A DNA stretch of 7,602 nucleotides from Mycoplasmatota bacterium (GCA_023132365.1 JAGLYJ010000053.1:1-7602); one strand, 5' to 3'; positions 1 to 6,005 are shown, counted from the stretch's first letter. Made by a program: numbers and translations. The notes: generated by a model not told the origin, from the letters alone.

Positions 1-515
1 TATCTGAACAAATTTCAACTGCAGGTAAGGAAGCATCCGGTACGGGTAATATGAAATTCATGATGAATGGAGCGATTACTCTAGGAACTTTAGATGGTGC
101 TAATGTTGAAATTGACGAACTTGTAGGTGATGACAATATATTTATCTTTGGAATGAACTCATCTGAAGTTACAGATATCTTTAAAAATGGAGGATATAAT
201 CCACAAGATATTTATAATAATAACTCTGAACTTAGAATGTTATTAGAACAATTTGTTAATGGATTCTTTGAAGAAGTAGATAAAGAAGAATTTGTAGATA
301 TATTCAATAATCTTGTTTATAAAGATGCATATTTTGTATTAAAAGATTTTCAAGAATATAAAGAAGCACATGATAAGGCTAATGAAGCATATAAAGATAA
401 ATCATCATGGGCAAAAAAAGCAATCATTAATATAGCGAAAAGTGGAGTTTTCTCTTCTGACCGCTCTATCAATGAATATGCAGAAAATATTTGGCATATA
501 AAGCCAGTAAAATAA
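1..515 (+). CDS. glgP: Glycogen/starch phosphorylase, C-terminal part (5' end outside window)
   Basis: Phosphorylase splits alpha-1,4-glucan with inorganic phosphate to release glucose-1-phosphate in the cytoplasm, using pyridoxal phosphate (PLP). The frame is open from the left edge (first whole codon at 3), so only the last 170 residues of a protein that is normally about 750-850 residues are present. The fragment opens with the family's PLP signature, EASGTGNMKFMMNGA; the lysine that should form the Schiff base is encoded at 54-56. It is followed by the conserved TLDGANVEI segment. The end, DRSINEYAENIWHIKPV, matches the normal C-terminus of bacterial phosphorylases, so the 3' end is intact. 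The stop codon lies at the foot of a terminator hairpin, making this the last gene of its unit. Seen: signature and C-terminus. Glycogen rather than maltodextrin preference cannot be judged from this part. Confidence 0.96.
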   Translation, partial: SEQISTAGKEASGTGNMKFMMNGAITLGTLDGANVEIDELVGDDNIFIFGMNSSEVTDIFKNGGYNPQDIYNNNSELRMLLEQFVNGFFEEVDKEEFVDIFNNLVYKDAYFVLKDFQEYKEAHDKANEAYKDKSSWAKKAIINIAKSGVFSSDRSINEYAENIWHIKPVK

Positions 516-544
516 AGGTTGATTTCTCAACCTTTTTATTTTTT
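514..544 (+). terminator. Intrinsic terminator after glgP
   Basis: A perfect 9-bp stem (514-522 with 527-535, core AAGGTTGA/TCAACCTT) closes a TTTC loop and is followed by a T-rich tail to 544. The stem begins inside the glgP stop codon (513-515). It separates glgP from the cyclase gene, whose own -10 element starts right after the T tail. Confidence 0.9.
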
Positions 545-552
545 GGTATAAT
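544..552 (+). promoter_or_regulatory. Extended -10 promoter for the cyclase gene
   Basis: TGGTATAAT is a consensus -10 hexamer (TATAAT, 547-552) with an upstream TGn extension. I see no good -35 hexamer at 16-18 bases, which is tolerated by extended -10 promoters. Start of transcription is expected near 559, only about 9 bases before the ATG at 568, so the leader would be extremely short and the GGTGAT Shine-Dalgarno-like sequence (559-564) would sit at the very 5' end of the message. Confidence 0.72.
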
Positions 553-567
553 AGAGTTGGTGATAGT

Positions 568-1203
568 ATGAATAAGTGGATAGATTTAACAATTTTAATC
601 GATGAAGAAACCGTTTTGTATCCTGGTGATACCCCTTTTACTGTGGTTGATGAGAAAAAATTTAATGTTGATGGATACAATATGAAGAGATTGTATACAA
701 ATATGCATGTAGGTACTCACTTGGATGTTAAAAAACATGTTTTTGATGTTGAAGAAGGAATTGAAGCTATAGATATCAATAAACTAATTGGTAAAGCTTT
801 AGTTATAAGACCTAGTATAGATAATTTAATTGTTAACTCAGATGATATTATAAAAAATTATATTGAAGGGTATACAATAATCATTTTAGATTTAGGTTGG
901 TCTAAATTTTTAAATACTGACAAGTATTATAATCATCCAAAATTTGACAAAAAAATAGTACCATTTTTAAGGAAAAAGGGAATAGAAATCATTGGAATTG
1001 ATATTCCATCACCTGAATATGCTGATAGTGATTTATTTGTTATGCATAAAGATTTATTAGAAAATGGAATGTTGATTATCGAAAACTTAACTAATCTAGA
1101 TAAACTAACAAAAACCGTAGATTTAATAGCAATGCCACTCAGAATAAAAGGATTAGATGGATCATTAGTTAGATGTGTTGCAAAAAACATTAATATCTAT
1201 TGA
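568..1203 (+). CDS. Cyclase / kynurenine-formamidase-family metal-dependent hydrolase
   Basis: A 211-residue cytoplasmic protein of the cyclase family (Pfam PF04199), whose members hydrolyse amide bonds (N-formylkynurenine and related substrates) with active-site metal ions. The N-terminal DLT...YPGDTPF and the metal motif HVGTHLDVKKH (residues 47-57) are visible. His47, His51, Asp53 and His57 are the expected ligands, with His160 and Glu172 (IIENLTNL) completing the set. The family motif is usually HxGTHxDxPxH; here the usual Ala-Pro after the Asp is Val-Lys, so the pocket wall may differ. Length is typical. The ATG at 568 follows GGTGAT at 559-564. The TGA stop overlaps the -35 of the next promoter. 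No tryptophan-catabolism gene is nearby, so a kynurenine role is not supported; the substrate is unknown. Confidence 0.85.
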   Translation: MNKWIDLTILIDEETVLYPGDTPFTVVDEKKFNVDGYNMKRLYTNMHVGTHLDVKKHVFDVEEGIEAIDINKLIGKALVIRPSIDNLIVNSDDIIKNYIEGYTIIILDLGWSKFLNTDKYYNHPKFDKKIVPFLRKKGIEIIGIDIPSPEYADSDLFVMHKDLLENGMLIIENLTNLDKLTKTVDLIAMPLRIKGLDGSLVRCVAKNINIY

Positions 1204-1228
1204 CATTATTTGATATTTTAATTATAAT
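1200..1228 (+). promoter_or_regulatory. Consensus sigma-A promoter of the FMN riboswitch/ribU unit
   Basis: TTGACA (1200-1205) and TATAAT (1223-1228) are separated by exactly 17 bases, a perfect match to the vegetative consensus. The -35 overlaps the stop codon of the cyclase gene (1201-1203). Transcription should start near 1235, a few bases before the riboswitch P1 helix. A promoter this strong upstream of ribU suggests that regulation is left to the RNA element. Confidence 0.9.
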
Positions 1229-1239
1229 TTGAGTGAAAA

Positions 1240-1345
1240 ATACTTCAGGGCAGGGTGTGATTCCCAACCGGCGGTAAAGTCCGCGAGCTTAGGCTGATTA
1301 GGTGTAATTCCTAAACCGACAGTAGAGTCTGGATGAAAGAAGTCA
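1240..1345 (+). promoter_or_regulatory. FMN riboswitch (RFN element)
   Basis: The conserved RFN blocks are present in order: AGGGCAGGGTG (1247-1257), ATTCCCAACCGGCGGTAAAG, AGTCCGCGAGC, a variable arm, GATTAGGTGTAATTCCTAAA, ACCGACAGTAGAGTCTGGAT and GAAAGAAGT. The closing P1 helix pairs ACTTC (1242-1246) with GAAGT (1339-1343). The element binds flavin mononucleotide and normally turns off riboflavin genes when flavin is plentiful. The next gene is the riboflavin transporter subunit ribU, which agrees. A hairpin with a T-rich tail between the aptamer and the ribU ribosome binding site suggests control by premature termination. Confidence 0.96.
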
Positions 1346-1359
1346 ATGTTCTGATGAAA

Positions 1360-1386
1360 GCCTGTATTTTTTGCAGGTATTTTTAT
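1360..1386 (+). terminator. Probable riboswitch expression platform (regulated terminator)
   Basis: CCTGTA (1361-1366) pairs with TGCAGG (1372-1377) around a five-T loop, with one T-G wobble, and a T-rich stretch (1378-1387) follows. The hairpin sits between the FMN aptamer and the GGAGG (1388-1392) of ribU, where the off-switch should be. The stem is short, so control of ribosome access is an alternative. CAGG at 1246-1249, partly in the P1 5' strand, could pair with CCTG of this stem in the ligand-free state; this is only a four-base match and remains a guess. Confidence 0.65.
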
Positions 1387-1398
1387 TGGAGGTTTTTT

Positions 1399-2016
1399 AT
1401 GAAAAAATTTAAGACAAGAGAACTAGTTATTATCGCAATCCTTGCGAGTTTTGCTGGAGTTTTAATGTTTCCAGCTTTTGAGATTATAGTGCCATTTGCT
1501 CCACCGGATATCTATAAGCTAGATTTCTCTGAAATTCCAGTTTTAATTGGAGCTTTTGCAATTAGTCCTATTGCTGGAGTAGCAATAGAAGCGGTCAAAA
1601 TTATTATTGCATTAATTATCAAGGGCGGATCAATTACAATGGGCGTTGGTGAAATTGCAAATTTCCTTATAGGAGTGTCTTTTGTTGTTCCAGCTAGTAT
1701 TATCTATCATAAGCATAAAACGAGAAAGAATGCGCTAATAGGTATGATTGTCGGTACAATTTCGATTATGGTAGTAGGCGCCGCACTAAATGCTTTTGTA
1801 CTATTACCAGTTTACGCATATTTCTTTAAAATTGATGTCTCTGTATTAATTGGTATGGGTTCAGGTGTAAATAGTTCAGTTAATAATCTGTTTACATTTA
1901 TATTCCTGATTACGGTGCCATTTAATTTGATGAAAGGCGTAATAATTAGTGTTATTGTTCTACTAATTTATAAAAGAATTTCGATGCTTATTAAAGCAAA
2001 GGATAGTATTGAATAA
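1399..2016 (+). CDS. ribU: Riboflavin ECF transporter substrate-binding subunit RibU
   Basis: Integral membrane S component that captures riboflavin and works with a shared EcfA/EcfA'/EcfT module to import it. The protein has 205 residues with about six hydrophobic segments. RibU-type landmarks are LDFSEIPVLIGAFAISPIAG (41-60), VGEIANFLIG (83-92), ALNAFVLLPVYAYFF (129-143) and PFNLMKG (174-180). The ATG at 1399 was chosen because GGAGG lies at 1388-1392, six bases upstream; the same frame is open back to an ATG at 1333, but that codon lies inside the conserved 3' part of the riboswitch. The FMN riboswitch directly upstream independently supports the flavin substrate. It is a single-gene unit ended by a strong terminator. 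No ATPase or EcfT gene is present nearby. Confidence 0.95.
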   Translation: MKKFKTRELVIIAILASFAGVLMFPAFEIIVPFAPPDIYKLDFSEIPVLIGAFAISPIAGVAIEAVKIIIALIIKGGSITMGVGEIANFLIGVSFVVPASIIYHKHKTRKNALIGMIVGTISIMVVGAALNAFVLLPVYAYFFKIDVSVLIGMGSGVNSSVNNLFTFIFLITVPFNLMKGVIISVIVLLIYKRISMLIKAKDSIE

Positions 2017-2017
2017 T

Positions 2018-2047
2018 AAAAGAAGTCAAATTAATGACTTCTTTTTT
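2018..2047. terminator. Bidirectional terminator between ribU and the convergent gene
   Basis: A perfect 11-bp stem (AAAAGAAGTCA at 2018-2028 with its complement at 2035-2045) has an AATTAA loop and ends in a T run to 2047. The A-rich left arm gives a T-rich tail when read on the minus strand, so the hairpin can end both ribU and the minus-strand gene that stops at 2061. Confidence 0.92.
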
Positions 2048-2060
2048 CTCAATTATTAAA

Positions 2061-2834
2061 TCAAATAAAACTGATTAATTTTTTTCTAATTTCAGGATGA
2101 ATATCAACAGGTTGTCTACGGTTAATATTTTCAAAGTAATATGTAACAAAACCTTGGATATTATTTCTACCTCTACCAGAGTAACTAGTCATTTCAGTAA
2201 CCTTATTTGGTACTACATGAGTTTGATTTGAGAAGTAGTAAGTTTTAGTTAAACCACTACTATAACTTCTCTTTGAATCTGGTTTGTAGGTTAGAACGGT
2301 TCGCTTTTTTTTATGTTTGATTTTATAATCATTAACTTTATTAAAATTTTTCCAGAAAATAAATCTATTTAATACTTCATCAATAATTTTTTTATTAGAT
2401 TCTTCAAACATACTATTATATTTTTGATTATAAACCAACATATATTCACTAGTCATATATATGAGTTCATTCTTTTTGTAGTTGTGAATATAATAGTAAG
2501 TATCAAAATTTGTTTTATCTTTATCGATTACAATATAAGTTTTGGGTTTTTTAAAAATATTAACTAAAGTAAGAATTAAGAAAATAATTGAAATGCTTCC
2601 TATTGCTGATAAAAATATAACAAAAAACCGTTGATATGCAGGTTCTCCAAAATATGTCATAACATCGTTAATATCTATGGGGGCTTTAAGAAGATAAATA
2701 ACTAGAAAAGCGATAAAAATCGGCAAGAAAACTAACGCTAAAATAGCACTTACAAAAGCAATAGTGTAACTTTTACGTTTAATTAAACAAGAATTTAGGT
2801 TTGAGTAATCAAAACCTAGTTCTGATAGATTCAT
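2061..2834 (-). CDS. Two-helix membrane protein of unknown function
   Basis: I do not recognise this 257-residue protein. It has a short N-terminal region, then two hydrophobic segments at about 22-49 and 71-93, separated by a 20-residue acidic/polar loop. After the second helix come KKPK and a long polar domain (about 95-257) rich in Lys, Tyr and Asn, with a basic patch KIKHKKKR (171-178). Positive charges before helix 1 (KRK, 19-21) and after helix 2 suggest that both ends are cytoplasmic and the short loop is outside. No signal peptide, Cys motif or catalytic motif is apparent. The start is supported by GGGAG (minus strand, 2847-2843) eight bases before the ATG. It is divergent from the GDPD-like gene (114-bp gap) and convergent with ribU. 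The gene is real by length, ribosome binding site, promoter and terminator; its role is unknown. Confidence 0.8.
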   Translation of the reverse strand: MNLSELGFDYSNLNSCLIKRKSYTIAFVSAILALVFLPIFIAFLVIYLLKAPIDINDVMTYFGEPAYQRFFVIFLSAIGSISIIFLILTLVNIFKKPKTYIVIDKDKTNFDTYYYIHNYKKNELIYMTSEYMLVYNQKYNSMFEESNKKIIDEVLNRFIFWKNFNKVNDYKIKHKKKRTVLTYKPDSKRSYSSGLTKTYYFSNQTHVVPNKVTEMTSYSGRGRNNIQGFVTYYFENINRRQPVDIHPEIRKKLISFI

Positions 2835-2854
2835 AATATCAACTCCCGACTATT

Positions 2855-2863
2855 ATTGTAACA
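2855..2863 (-). promoter_or_regulatory. Extended -10 promoter of the minus-strand membrane protein gene
   Basis: On the minus strand TGTTACAAT gives a TACAAT -10 hexamer (2860 down to 2855) with a TGn extension. The best -35 at 17 bases is only TTTTAA (2883-2878). The expected start would leave a short leader containing GGGAG. Confidence 0.55.
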
Positions 2864-2907
2864 AAAAAGATGTTTTTTTAAAATGATAATCAGAAAATAA
2901 CTAAATG

Positions 2908-2916
2908 TGGTAAAAT
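2908..2916 (+). promoter_or_regulatory. Extended -10 promoter of the GDPD-like gene
   Basis: TGGTAAAAT is a TAAAAT -10 hexamer (2911-2916) with a TGn extension, about 33 bases before the ATG at 2949. No convincing -35 is seen. A second TATAAT (2924-2929) lies within the AT palindrome downstream but lacks a -35 or TGn. An AGAAGG ribosome binding site is at 2934-2939. Confidence 0.55.
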
Positions 2917-2932
2917 AATTATATATAATTAT
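2915..2932. repeat. 18-bp AT-only perfect palindrome in the divergent promoter region
   Basis: ATAATTATATATAATTAT is identical to its reverse complement. It lies between the -10 of the GDPD-like gene and its ribosome binding site, in the position of a possible operator. A near-direct repeat, ATAATCAGAA (2886-2895) and ATTATCAGAA (2928-2937), brackets the -10. In sequence this AT-rich such palindromes can arise by chance, so a binding function is only a possibility. Confidence 0.45.
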
Positions 2933-2948
2933 CAGAAGGCGTGAAAAT

Positions 2949-3668
2949 ATGAATACGATAAAAATCAATAAATATTTTAAAGGTATGGTTGCTAATAGAG
3001 GTTTAAGTGGTATCGAGACAGAAAATACGATTTTTGCTTTTTTAGCAGCTTCAAATAGATCTTATTATGGAATAAGTTGTGAATTGAATGTCTCAAGAGA
3101 CAATCAAATTGTTGTTACTAAAGATGACACATTGCTAAGGTTAGGACTTTTAAATTTATATATTCCTAGTTTTAATTATGATGAGCTGAAGAAATTTTCT
3201 TTGGTTGATAGAAAAACTACAAATTTAGATAGCAATTTATTTATTCCAAAATTATCAGATTACTTAGCTATATGTAAAACTTATAGAAAGATATCATTTA
3301 TGAAAATCCAAGAAGGATTAAAACATGACAATATTGATGCTATCCTTAGGGATGTTGAAACATATTATGATATGAAGAAAGTTATTTATATATCTAAGCA
3401 TAAGAAATCGTTGTTATATATAGCTAAACGTGTAGAAAATAATCAAATATTTTTTGATGTAGATCAAGCTTCAGACAATAATTTTGATTTTTGCAAAAAC
3501 AATGGATTCAATTTAAATGTTTCATTTGAACACATTACAGAAGATTTAGTTAAGAATATGCATTTAATTGGATTAAAAGTAAGTGCTGGGGTTGTTAATG
3601 ATAAGGAGTTAGCTGAAAAACTTATTAAGTATGATGTGGATTTTGTTTTTACCGATATTCTTGAGTAA
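2949..3668 (+). CDS. Glycerophosphodiester phosphodiesterase-like protein, probable pseudoenzyme
   Basis: The 239-residue protein follows the GDPD (PF03009) TIM-barrel pattern from end to end. NRGLSGIETENTIFAF (16-31) stands for HRGxSxxxPENTxxAF, CELNV (44-48) for IELDV, VVTKDDTLLR (55-64) for VVxHDxxLxR, ISFMK (115-119) for IEIK, and GLKVSAGVVND...VDFVFTD for the C-terminal GLKVxxWTVN...VDGIITD. Active enzymes use the HRG His and the HD His for catalysis and E-x-D plus a later Glu for metal. Here these are Asn16, Lys58, Asn47 and Phe117; only Arg17, Glu45 and Lys119 remain. The fold appears kept but the chemistry lost, so a binding or regulatory role is inferred. There is no signal peptide or membrane anchor, suggesting a cytoplasmic protein. 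AGAAGG precedes the ATG by nine bases. It is transcribed divergently from the unknown membrane protein. Confidence 0.82.
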   Translation: MNTIKINKYFKGMVANRGLSGIETENTIFAFLAASNRSYYGISCELNVSRDNQIVVTKDDTLLRLGLLNLYIPSFNYDELKKFSLVDRKTTNLDSNLFIPKLSDYLAICKTYRKISFMKIQEGLKHDNIDAILRDVETYYDMKKVIYISKHKKSLLYIAKRVENNQIFFDVDQASDNNFDFCKNNGFNLNVSFEHITEDLVKNMHLIGLKVSAGVVNDKELAEKLIKYDVDFVFTDILE

Positions 3669-3695
3669 TAGATATTAAGAATATTATAATATAAT
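3661..3695 (+). promoter_or_regulatory. Probable promoter of the nitroreductase gene
   Basis: TTGAGT (3661-3666) is followed 18 bases later by TATAAT (3685-3690), which overlaps a second TATAAT (3690-3695). The -35 touches the stop codon of the GDPD-like gene (3666-3668), as in the ribU promoter. No terminator separates the two genes, so read-through is also possible. Confidence 0.55.
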
Positions 3696-3711
3696 TTACA
3701 GGAGGATTCTT

Positions 3712-4251
3712 ATGGATGAGATTGTTAACTGTATATTAAAAAGAAGGAGTATTAGAGCTTATTCTAATAAGATAGTTCCAGAAGAACTAATAAAGAAGAT
3801 ATTAGAATGTGGAATTTATGCTCCAACTGCAAAAAACCGACAAAAATGGCATTTCACAGTTATCACTAACAAAGAAAGAATTGAAGAAATTAACAAATTA
3901 ACAATTGAAGGTATGGAAAAAATTGGTATTGAAGTAGATCCCAATCACCATATTTTTCATCATGCTCCAGTAGTAGTTATATTAAGTTCAAAACTGGGGG
4001 GCTATTCAAGAGTTAATGCAGGGTGTGCTGTTGAAAACATGTCAATTGCAGCTGAATCATTAAACTTGGGATCATGTATTATTGGTCAAACAAGATATAT
4101 GTATCATGATGCAGATAAAAATGATATCGATAGATTATTGAAGATACCTGAAAATTACGACCATGATGTATCTATTTGCTTTGGTTATCCATCGGGAGAT
4201 AGACCAGATGCTAAACCAAGAAAAGAAGACGTAATTGATTATATACTTTAA
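3712..4251 (+). CDS. Nitroreductase-family FMN-dependent oxidoreductase
   Basis: A 179-residue member of the small nitroreductase family (PF00881): cytoplasmic, usually dimeric FMN enzymes that transfer hydride from NAD(P)H to quinones, nitro compounds or other acceptors. The N-terminal KRRSIRAY (10-17) supplies the FMN phosphate-binding arginines. APTAKNRQKWHF (37-48) is the second FMN-contact block, normally APSxxNxQPWxF, and here the usual Pro is Lys. NAGCAVENMSIAAESLNLGS (102-121) and the closing FGYPSGDRPDAKPRK (157-171) are typical. Length is normal for the short subfamily. AGGAGG (3700-3705) sits six bases before the ATG, a near-ideal ribosome binding site. A hairpin overlaps the stop codon. 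The physiological acceptor cannot be deduced. Confidence 0.92.
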   Translation: MDEIVNCILKRRSIRAYSNKIVPEELIKKILECGIYAPTAKNRQKWHFTVITNKERIEEINKLTIEGMEKIGIEVDPNHHIFHHAPVVVILSSKLGGYSRVNAGCAVENMSIAAESLNLGSCIIGQTRYMYHDADKNDIDRLLKIPENYDHDVSICFGYPSGDRPDAKPRKEDVIDYIL

Positions 4252-4280
4252 TACTTTTGGTTTATATCAAAAGTATTTTC
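4250..4280 (+). terminator. AT-rich hairpin between the nitroreductase and pgcA genes, possible weak terminator
   Basis: A perfect 10-bp stem, AATACTTTTG (4250-4259) with CAAAAGTATT (4268-4277), has an eight-base loop and starts within the nitroreductase stop codon. Only two G-C pairs and a short T tail (TTTTC) make it weaker than the other terminators here. Because no clear promoter is seen before pgcA, it may be leaky, letting pgcA be expressed by read-through, or act as an RNA processing or stability element. Confidence 0.55.
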
Positions 4281-4298
4281 TATGAAAGGAATGTTATT

Positions 4299-6005
4299 AT
4301 GTGGAAAGATGAATATAAAAAATGGTTGAATTATAAAGACTTAGATTCTTTTGTTAGAAACGATTTAGAAGAAAAGTCAGAAAAAGACTTAGAAGATATG
4401 TTTTATACAAATCTTTCTTTTGGTACTGGGGGAATGAGAGGTATTCTTGCTGCTGGAACCAATAGATTGAATATCTATACAATAAGAAGAGCGAATATGG
4501 GGCTTGCTACATATTTGATTAAAACTTACAAAACAAGCGAATTATCAAGAGGGGTTGTTATTGCTCATGATAATCGTAGAATGTCACGTGAGTTCGCTAA
4601 GGAGTCAGCGATGGTTTTAGGAGCGCAAGGTATTAAATCATATTTATTTGAAGATTTAAGACCCACTCCAGAACTTAGTTTTGCAGTTAGAGAAACAAAT
4701 GCATTAGCGGGTATAGTTATTACTGCTAGTCATAATCCACCGATGTATAATGGCTATAAAATATATGATGAATTTGGATGCCAGTATACTCCAAGATATG
4801 CTAATGAAATCGTTGGTTATGTTAATAACATTCAAGATTTATTTGGTATAAAGACTATTGATTATGAGGAGTTATTAAATAATAAAATGGTTGTGATTTT
4901 GGGCGAACCGATGGATAAAGCATATTTAGACGCAGTAAAAACTGTTAGTATTTATCCAGAAATTAATAAACCATTAAAAATAGTTTTTACGCCACTTCAT
5001 GGTACAAGTGGATATTTAGGGGAAAGACTATTAACAGAAACTGGTTATGATGTTTATCCAGTTAAGGAACAAATGATAAACGATCCCAACTTCTCTACAG
5101 TAGCCCTACCTAACCCTGAAGAAAAATCTGCTTTTAAATTAGCTCAAAAGTTAGGTGAAGAAATAGGAGCTGATTTATTAATAGCAACTGATCCAGATGC
5201 TGATAGATTAGGTATTGGAATTTTACATAAAAATGATTATATATATATTAATGGTAATCAAACCGGCGCTTTAATGATTTATTACCTATTAAATGAAAAA
5301 TTAAAGTTAAATATTTTACCTAAAAAAGGTGTAGTGTTTAATACTATTGTTACTTCAGATTTAGGAGCTAAAATAGCTAGAAGTTTTAACTTAGATGTAA
5401 TTTCTACTTTAACAGGATTCAAATTTATCGGTGAACAAGCAAGATACTTAGAAACTGATGAACGTGAATTTATATTTGGCTATGAAGAATCATATGGTTA
5501 TGTTGTTAAAGATTTTGTTAGAGATAAAGATTCACTTCAAGCAATGTTATTAATATCTGAAGCAGCTAGTTTTTACCGCTTTACAGAAAACAAAGATATT
5601 TATGAAAAACTATTAGATATCTATGAAGAGTATGGATATTATTATGAAAGTTTAAAAAACATTCATTTGTTAGGTAAATCTGGTAGTGAAAGAATTGCTA
5701 GAATTATGAATGCTTTTAGAACTAATAGCATTAAAGATATTCAAGGAGTAAAAATTCTTGTAAAAGAAGACTTTGAATTATCAGAAAGATATATTGGTGA
5801 TGAGACTGAGAAGATTGATTTGCCTAAATCTAATGTTATTAAATATATTCTAGCTAATGATTCTTGGTTTGTTTTAAGACCTTCAGGAACTGAACCTAAA
5901 TTAAAAATCTATGCTGGAGTAATAGGAACTTCTTTAGAAGATGCAAATCAACATGTACAACAATTATTAGAATTTGTTAACAACATGGCAGAGCTGGTGA
6001 AATAA
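4299..6005 (+). CDS. pgcA: Phosphoglucomutase/phosphomannomutase (alpha-D-phosphohexomutase)
   Basis: A 568-residue cytoplasmic enzyme that interconverts glucose-1-phosphate and glucose-6-phosphate through a phosphoserine and glucose-1,6-bisphosphate. All four active-site loops are intact: ITASHNPP with phosphoserine Ser144, metal loop DPDADR (298-303), sugar-specificity loop GYEESYG (394-400) and phosphate-binding RPSGTEPK (527-534). SFGTGGMRG near the N-terminus is typical of the long Bacillus PgcA/eukaryotic PGM2-like group. The start at 4299 is chosen because AAAGGA (4285-4290) lies eight bases upstream and MWKDEYKKWL is the expected N-terminus; a TTG at 4257 in the same frame lies inside the hairpin. 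It connects glycogen breakdown and UDP-glucose synthesis to glycolysis. It begins the run pgcA, small Cys protein, ung, folT, with gaps of 0, 2 and 7 bases. Confidence 0.96.
   Translation: MWKDEYKKWLNYKDLDSFVRNDLEEKSEKDLEDMFYTNLSFGTGGMRGILAAGTNRLNIYTIRRANMGLATYLIKTYKTSELSRGVVIAHDNRRMSREFAKESAMVLGAQGIKSYLFEDLRPTPELSFAVRETNALAGIVITASHNPPMYNGYKIYDEFGCQYTPRYANEIVGYVNNIQDLFGIKTIDYEELLNNKMVVILGEPMDKAYLDAVKTVSIYPEINKPLKIVFTPLHGTSGYLGERLLTETGYDVYPVKEQMINDPNFSTVALPNPEEKSAFKLAQKLGEEIGADLLIATDPDADRLGIGILHKNDYIYINGNQTGALMIYYLLNEKLKLNILPKKGVVFNTIVTSDLGAKIARSFNLDVISTLTGFKFIGEQARYLETDEREFIFGYEESYGYVVKDFVRDKDSLQAMLLISEAASFYRFTENKDIYEKLLDIYEEYGYYYESLKNIHLLGKSGSERIARIMNAFRTNSIKDIQGVKILVKEDFELSERYIGDETEKIDLPKSNVIKYILANDSWFVLRPSGTEPKLKIYAGVIGTSLEDANQHVQQLLEFVNNMAELVK

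Noticed and set aside
405..680. Minus-strand open frame of about 91 codons
   Set aside because: It crosses the glgP end, the terminator and the start of the cyclase gene, all of which are well supported on the plus strand, and it has no recognisable protein features.
933..1190. Minus-strand open frame of about 85 codons
   Set aside because: It lies entirely inside the cyclase gene, antisense to conserved family motifs, and is a shadow of that gene.
1201..1203. TGA read as tryptophan (mycoplasma genetic code)
   Set aside because: TGA follows the natural family C-terminus of Ung (6821-6823) and closes the cyclase gene at normal length, while tryptophans are encoded by TGG throughout.
1333..1398. 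Earlier in-frame ATG for ribU
   Set aside because: This ATG is part of the conserved GGATGAAAG 3' end of the FMN riboswitch, and the added residues look unlike a RibU N-terminus. The ATG at 1399 has a good GGAGG.
4257..4298. Earlier TTG start for the phosphohexomutase
   Set aside because: It falls in the hairpin after the nitroreductase gene and lacks a ribosome binding site, whereas the ATG at 4299 has AAAGGA at proper distance and gives the normal N-terminus.
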